Assembly (NCBI GenBank): GCA_011048855.1
Contig: DSCZ01000621.1
Coordinates: 1-6,242 of the forward strand
DNA from: Desulfobacteraceae bacterium
Lineage (GTDB): Bacteria > Desulfobacterota > DSM-4660 > Desulfatiglandales > Desulfatiglandaceae
Direction of reading: 5' to 3'
DNA length: 6,242 bases
The notes under the pieces were generated by a model. It worked only from the letters and a program-made list of their open reading frames with translations, searched no databases and was not told the origin of the DNA. Positions 4,753 through 6,242 of the stretch are shown piece by piece. The stretch's first letter is position 1; every line of letters starts with the position of its first letter. Both the position numbers and the translations under genes were made by a program.

Positions 4753-4758
4753 AGGAGG
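4753..4758 (+). promoter_or_regulatory. Strong ribosome binding site of pspA
   Basis: AGGAGG ends 7 bases before the ATG at 4766. It is a near-ideal site, in contrast to the weak site of pspF, and fits abundant PspA on induction. Confidence 0.8.
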
Positions 4759-4765
4759 GATCACC

Positions 4766-5440
4766 ATGAGCATCTTTACACGATTTCGTGATATCATCAG
4801 TTCGAATATAAATGCGATGCTGGACAAGGCCGAAGACCCGGAAAAACTGATCAAACTCATGATCCGGGAAATGGAGGACACGCTGGTGGAGCTCAAAAGC
4901 TCGTGTGCCGGGGTTATCGCACAGGCACGAAGAATCCGCAGGGAGATGGGGGAAGCGGCGGACAGCCAACTCGCATGGGAAAACAGGGCCACTCTGGCGG
5001 TGCGCAAGGGCAGGGACGATCTTGCACGCGAAGCTCTCACCGAAAAACGTGCCTGCGAAAAGAAACAACAGTCTCTTGAACGGGAGGCGGCCGACCTGGA
5101 CATGCTTATCGAAGAATACCAGGATGACATCCGTCAGCTTGAAAACAAGCTGGAATCCGCTAAAGAAAAGCAGCGCCTTCTGGTCGAGCGGCACATCCAT
5201 GCGGTACACAAGCGCCGCGCTCAGGAGGACATAAGGCGGATGGACAACTCCGATGCCATCATAAGGTTTGAAAACCTTGAAAACCGAATCGACCGGATGG
5301 AAGCCGAGGCGGAAATGGTCAATTTCGGCAAAGACTCCCTCGAGGGCCGTATATCGCATCTGGCGCTGGATGAAGAAATTGAAAGAGAGCTCGAAAACTT
5401 GAAATCCTCCCTTTCAAACCCTATGAATACTGTAAGATGA
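4766..5440 (+). CDS. pspA: PspA, phage-shock membrane-maintenance protein and PspF inhibitor
   Basis: This 224-residue protein has the PspA/IM30 length and sequence. The N-terminal amphipathic helix (MSIFTRFRDIISSNINAMLDK) is followed by AEDPEKLIKLMIREMEDTLVE, the most conserved part of the family. A long, highly charged coiled coil then runs to about residue 190 (for example ENKLESAKEKQRLLV and FENLENRIDRMEAEAE). There is no signal peptide; the protein is cytoplasmic and binds the inner face of the membrane. By family knowledge PspA has two jobs: it binds PspF and blocks its ATPase when unstressed, and it forms ESCRT-III-like assemblies on damaged membrane to limit proton leakage. It is the first gene of pspABC, behind a sigma-54 promoter. 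Start and stop are unambiguous, and pspB follows after 37 bases. Confidence 0.97.
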   Translation: MSIFTRFRDIISSNINAMLDKAEDPEKLIKLMIREMEDTLVELKSSCAGVIAQARRIRREMGEAADSQLAWENRATLAVRKGRDDLAREALTEKRACEKKQQSLEREAADLDMLIEEYQDDIRQLENKLESAKEKQRLLVERHIHAVHKRRAQEDIRRMDNSDAIIRFENLENRIDRMEAEAEMVNFGKDSLEGRISHLALDEEIERELENLKSSLSNPMNTVR

Positions 5441-5458
5441 AATATCGCAGATCTCTCG

Positions 5459-5465
5459 AAGGAGG
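5459..5465 (+). promoter_or_regulatory. Ribosome binding site of pspB
   Basis: AAGGAGG ends 12 bases before the pspB ATG at 5478. The sequence is ideal but the spacing is longer than usual, which may lower PspB output relative to PspA. No other in-frame start lies nearer. Confidence 0.6.
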
Positions 5466-5477
5466 AACCCGCCCTAA

Positions 5478-5729
5478 ATGGAAGGCGCATTCATCGTATC
5501 GATAATTTTCGGCGGCATCTTGCTGGCGCTGGCGGTCATCGGCAGCACGATCCTGATAGCGATAAAAATAATAAGGGGGGGCGCATCTCCCGGAGGGCAG
5601 CGTTCGGAGGCCGAGGAAGCACGAATGGTTCAGGAGATCTACAGGGGAATTGAGGTCATGGAAAAACGGCTGGAGGCCCTGGAAACCATCCTGCTCGAGC
5701 CGGACGGAAAGGAGCGTAATGATGACTAG
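5478..5729 (+). CDS. pspB: PspB, inner-membrane phage-shock sensor partner
   Basis: This 83-residue protein matches PspB in size and plan. One N-terminal transmembrane helix (about residues 4-30, FIVSIIFGGILLALAVIG and onward) is followed by a Gly-rich linker and a cytoplasmic coiled-coil helix (about 44-74) ending VMEKRLEALETILLEPDG, close to the conserved RMRERIQALESIL end of E. coli PspB. By family knowledge PspB works with PspC at the inner membrane to pull PspA away from PspF during envelope stress. The transmembrane part itself is generic, so identity rests on the C-terminal motif and operon position. Its stop overlaps the start of pspC, which implies translational coupling. Confidence 0.9.
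   Translation: MEGAFIVSIIFGGILLALAVIGSTILIAIKIIRGGASPGGQRSEAEEARMVQEIYRGIEVMEKRLEALETILLEPDGKERNDD
5708..5714 (+). promoter_or_regulatory. Ribosome binding site of pspC inside pspB
   Basis: AAAGGAG lies within the last codons of pspB and ends 7 bases before the ATG at 5722 (4 before the ATG at 5719), favouring the second ATG and suggesting coupled translation. Confidence 0.6.
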
Positions 5730-6123
5730 AATCGGAGAACCCCCCCGGCGGGGCTTCTACAGGTCCAGGCAGGGGATCATACTCGGAGTGTGCAAGGGAA
5801 TCGCCCGGTACTTCGATTTTTCGGTATTCTGGATAAGGGCCATCGCGGTTTGCATGCTGCTGTTCAGCGGCATATGGCCGGTGATGATTGTTTATTTCGC
5901 ATTGGCCCTCGTGATGAAACCAGAGCCTGTAATACCTATTACATATGACGATGAAGGCGAATTTTACGATACTTATCTCCATTCGAGAAAAAGCGCGGTC
6001 AGCGGACTCAAGCGCAGGTACGAGGAAATGGACAAACGGATACGTCGTATCGAAAATGCCGTTACATCGAAGGAATTTGACTGGCACCGGCGGTTGAACC
6101 GGAAATATTCTTCAAATAGGTGA
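5722..6123 (+). CDS. pspC: PspC, inner-membrane phage-shock sensor
   Basis: This 133-residue protein carries the PspC domain: RRGFYRSRQGIILGVCKGIARYFD (9-32), then W37-I38-R39 and a hydrophobic membrane segment (about 38-65). A C-terminal cytoplasmic helical part follows (KRRYEEMDKRIRRIENAVTSKEFD), resembling the ERYVTSDTF end of E. coli PspC. It acts with PspB to sense membrane stress and relieve PspA inhibition of PspF. Two adjacent in-frame ATGs are possible (5719, 5722). AAAGGAG (5708-5714) is 4 bases from the first and 7 from the second, so 5722 is chosen. The start overlaps pspB by 8 bases. The last 62 bases overlap the convergent GNAT gene, and no pspD-like gene follows on this strand. 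Confidence 0.93.
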   Translation: MTRIGEPPRRGFYRSRQGIILGVCKGIARYFDFSVFWIRAIAVCMLLFSGIWPVMIVYFALALVMKPEPVIPITYDDEGEFYDTYLHSRKSAVSGLKRRYEEMDKRIRRIENAVTSKEFDWHRRLNRKYSSNR

Positions 6124-6242
6124 TCTTATCGTCTCCAGGTTCGTAAAAGTCCTCGATCACCGAAACCGGAGCATATCCGCAGGCCTCGTAAAATGCACGG
6201 GTGCCGGCGTACTGCAGTCGCGAGGACGTCTCTATGTATATC
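6062..6242 (-). CDS. GNAT-family N-acetyltransferase, C-terminal fragment (gene continues past the window)
   Basis: A minus-strand frame is open from the window edge (first full codon 6241-6239) to TAA at 6064-6062, giving 59 residues. It contains the usual end of a GNAT acetyltransferase: a strand YIETSS, then YAGTRAFYEACGY (the helix plus FYE..GY motif of the acetyl-CoA domain), then IEDFYEPGDDKITYLKN, matching the common pattern DFY..GDD...Y.K. The family moves an acetyl group from acetyl-CoA to an amine; the substrate here cannot be predicted. Related proteins usually stop soon after the final YLK. Here about 15 more residues (NISGSTAGASQIPSM) follow, encoded antisense to the 3' end of pspC, suggesting an extended or lost original stop. 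Only the C-terminal part is visible. Confidence 0.8.
   Translation of the reverse strand, partial: IYIETSSRLQYAGTRAFYEACGYAPVSVIEDFYEPGDDKITYLKNISGSTAGASQIPSM

Larger units (their letters stand above)
4501..4765. promoter_or_regulatory. Divergent pspF/pspA control region
   Basis: Beside pspF this region has twin 15-bp sites (4524-4558), and beside pspA a sigma-54 promoter (4712-4727) and a strong ribosome site. Between them lie GGCACC (4564-4569) with its inverse GGTGCC (4588-4593), and the palindrome GCCCGGGC (4613-4620), with no assigned role. I found no convincing IHF match, although IHF bending is used in the E. coli psp promoter. No clear -35/-10 pair for pspF is visible. Confidence 0.7.

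Noticed and set aside
4552..5359. Long minus-strand open frames opposite pspA
   Set aside because: They are antisense shadows of a well-matched PspA; no ribosome sites and Ser/Arg- or Phe-rich composition typical of antisense translation.

Overview
The window reads as chromosomal DNA from a Gram-negative bacterium, most likely a deltaproteobacterium / Desulfobacterota relative. That placement is inferred from a sigma-54-centred gene set, a proteobacterial-type pspF-pspABC locus and long low-complexity, repeat-bearing intergenic DNA. It is moderately supported and was not tested by any search.

Layout. Bases 1-157 are AT-rich with no convincing gene. Bases 158-661 (minus) encode a stand-alone CheY-like receiver with an unusual basic/aromatic tail. 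Bases 662-967 hold its probable promoter and leader, then an 18-bp perfect hairpin just after the stop of the next gene. Bases 968-2383 (minus) encode a complete NtrC-type response regulator (receiver, sigma-54 AAA+ ATPase, Fis-type HTH) starting at TTG. Bases 2384-2959 are a 576-bp non-coding stretch with a terminator-like hairpin, a 13-bp tandem duplication, a ~166-bp element of nested inverted repeats and an A-rich tract. Bases 2960-3409 (plus) encode a UspA-family stress protein. Bases 3427-4500 (minus) encode PspF. Bases 4501-4765 form the divergent pspF/pspA control region. Bases 4766-6123 (plus) carry pspA, pspB and pspC. Bases 6062-6242 (minus) are the 3' end of a GNAT acetyltransferase gene that overlaps the end of pspC.

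How the parts work together. The best understood unit is the phage-shock (Psp) envelope-stress system. PspF is a sigma-54 activator without a receiver, which PspA normally holds in check; PspB and PspC are inner-membrane partners that relieve this inhibition under membrane stress. The intergenic region contains a well-spaced -24/-12 promoter in front of pspA. It also contains two 15-bp sites spaced 20 bp apart right in front of pspF, placed so that PspF could both activate pspABC from a distance and repress its own gene. The Usp gene converges on pspF with a 17-bp gap. The two response regulators on the left lack a histidine kinase in this window, so their input is unknown.

I see no phage, insertion sequence with transposase, CRISPR array, tRNA or rRNA. 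No wholly new multi-gene system is evident. The points most worth checking are the nested inverted-repeat element and its palindromic core shared with the hairpin at 914-954, the twin candidate PspF sites, the pspC/GNAT antisense overlap, and the tailed orphan receiver with its lower GC content.
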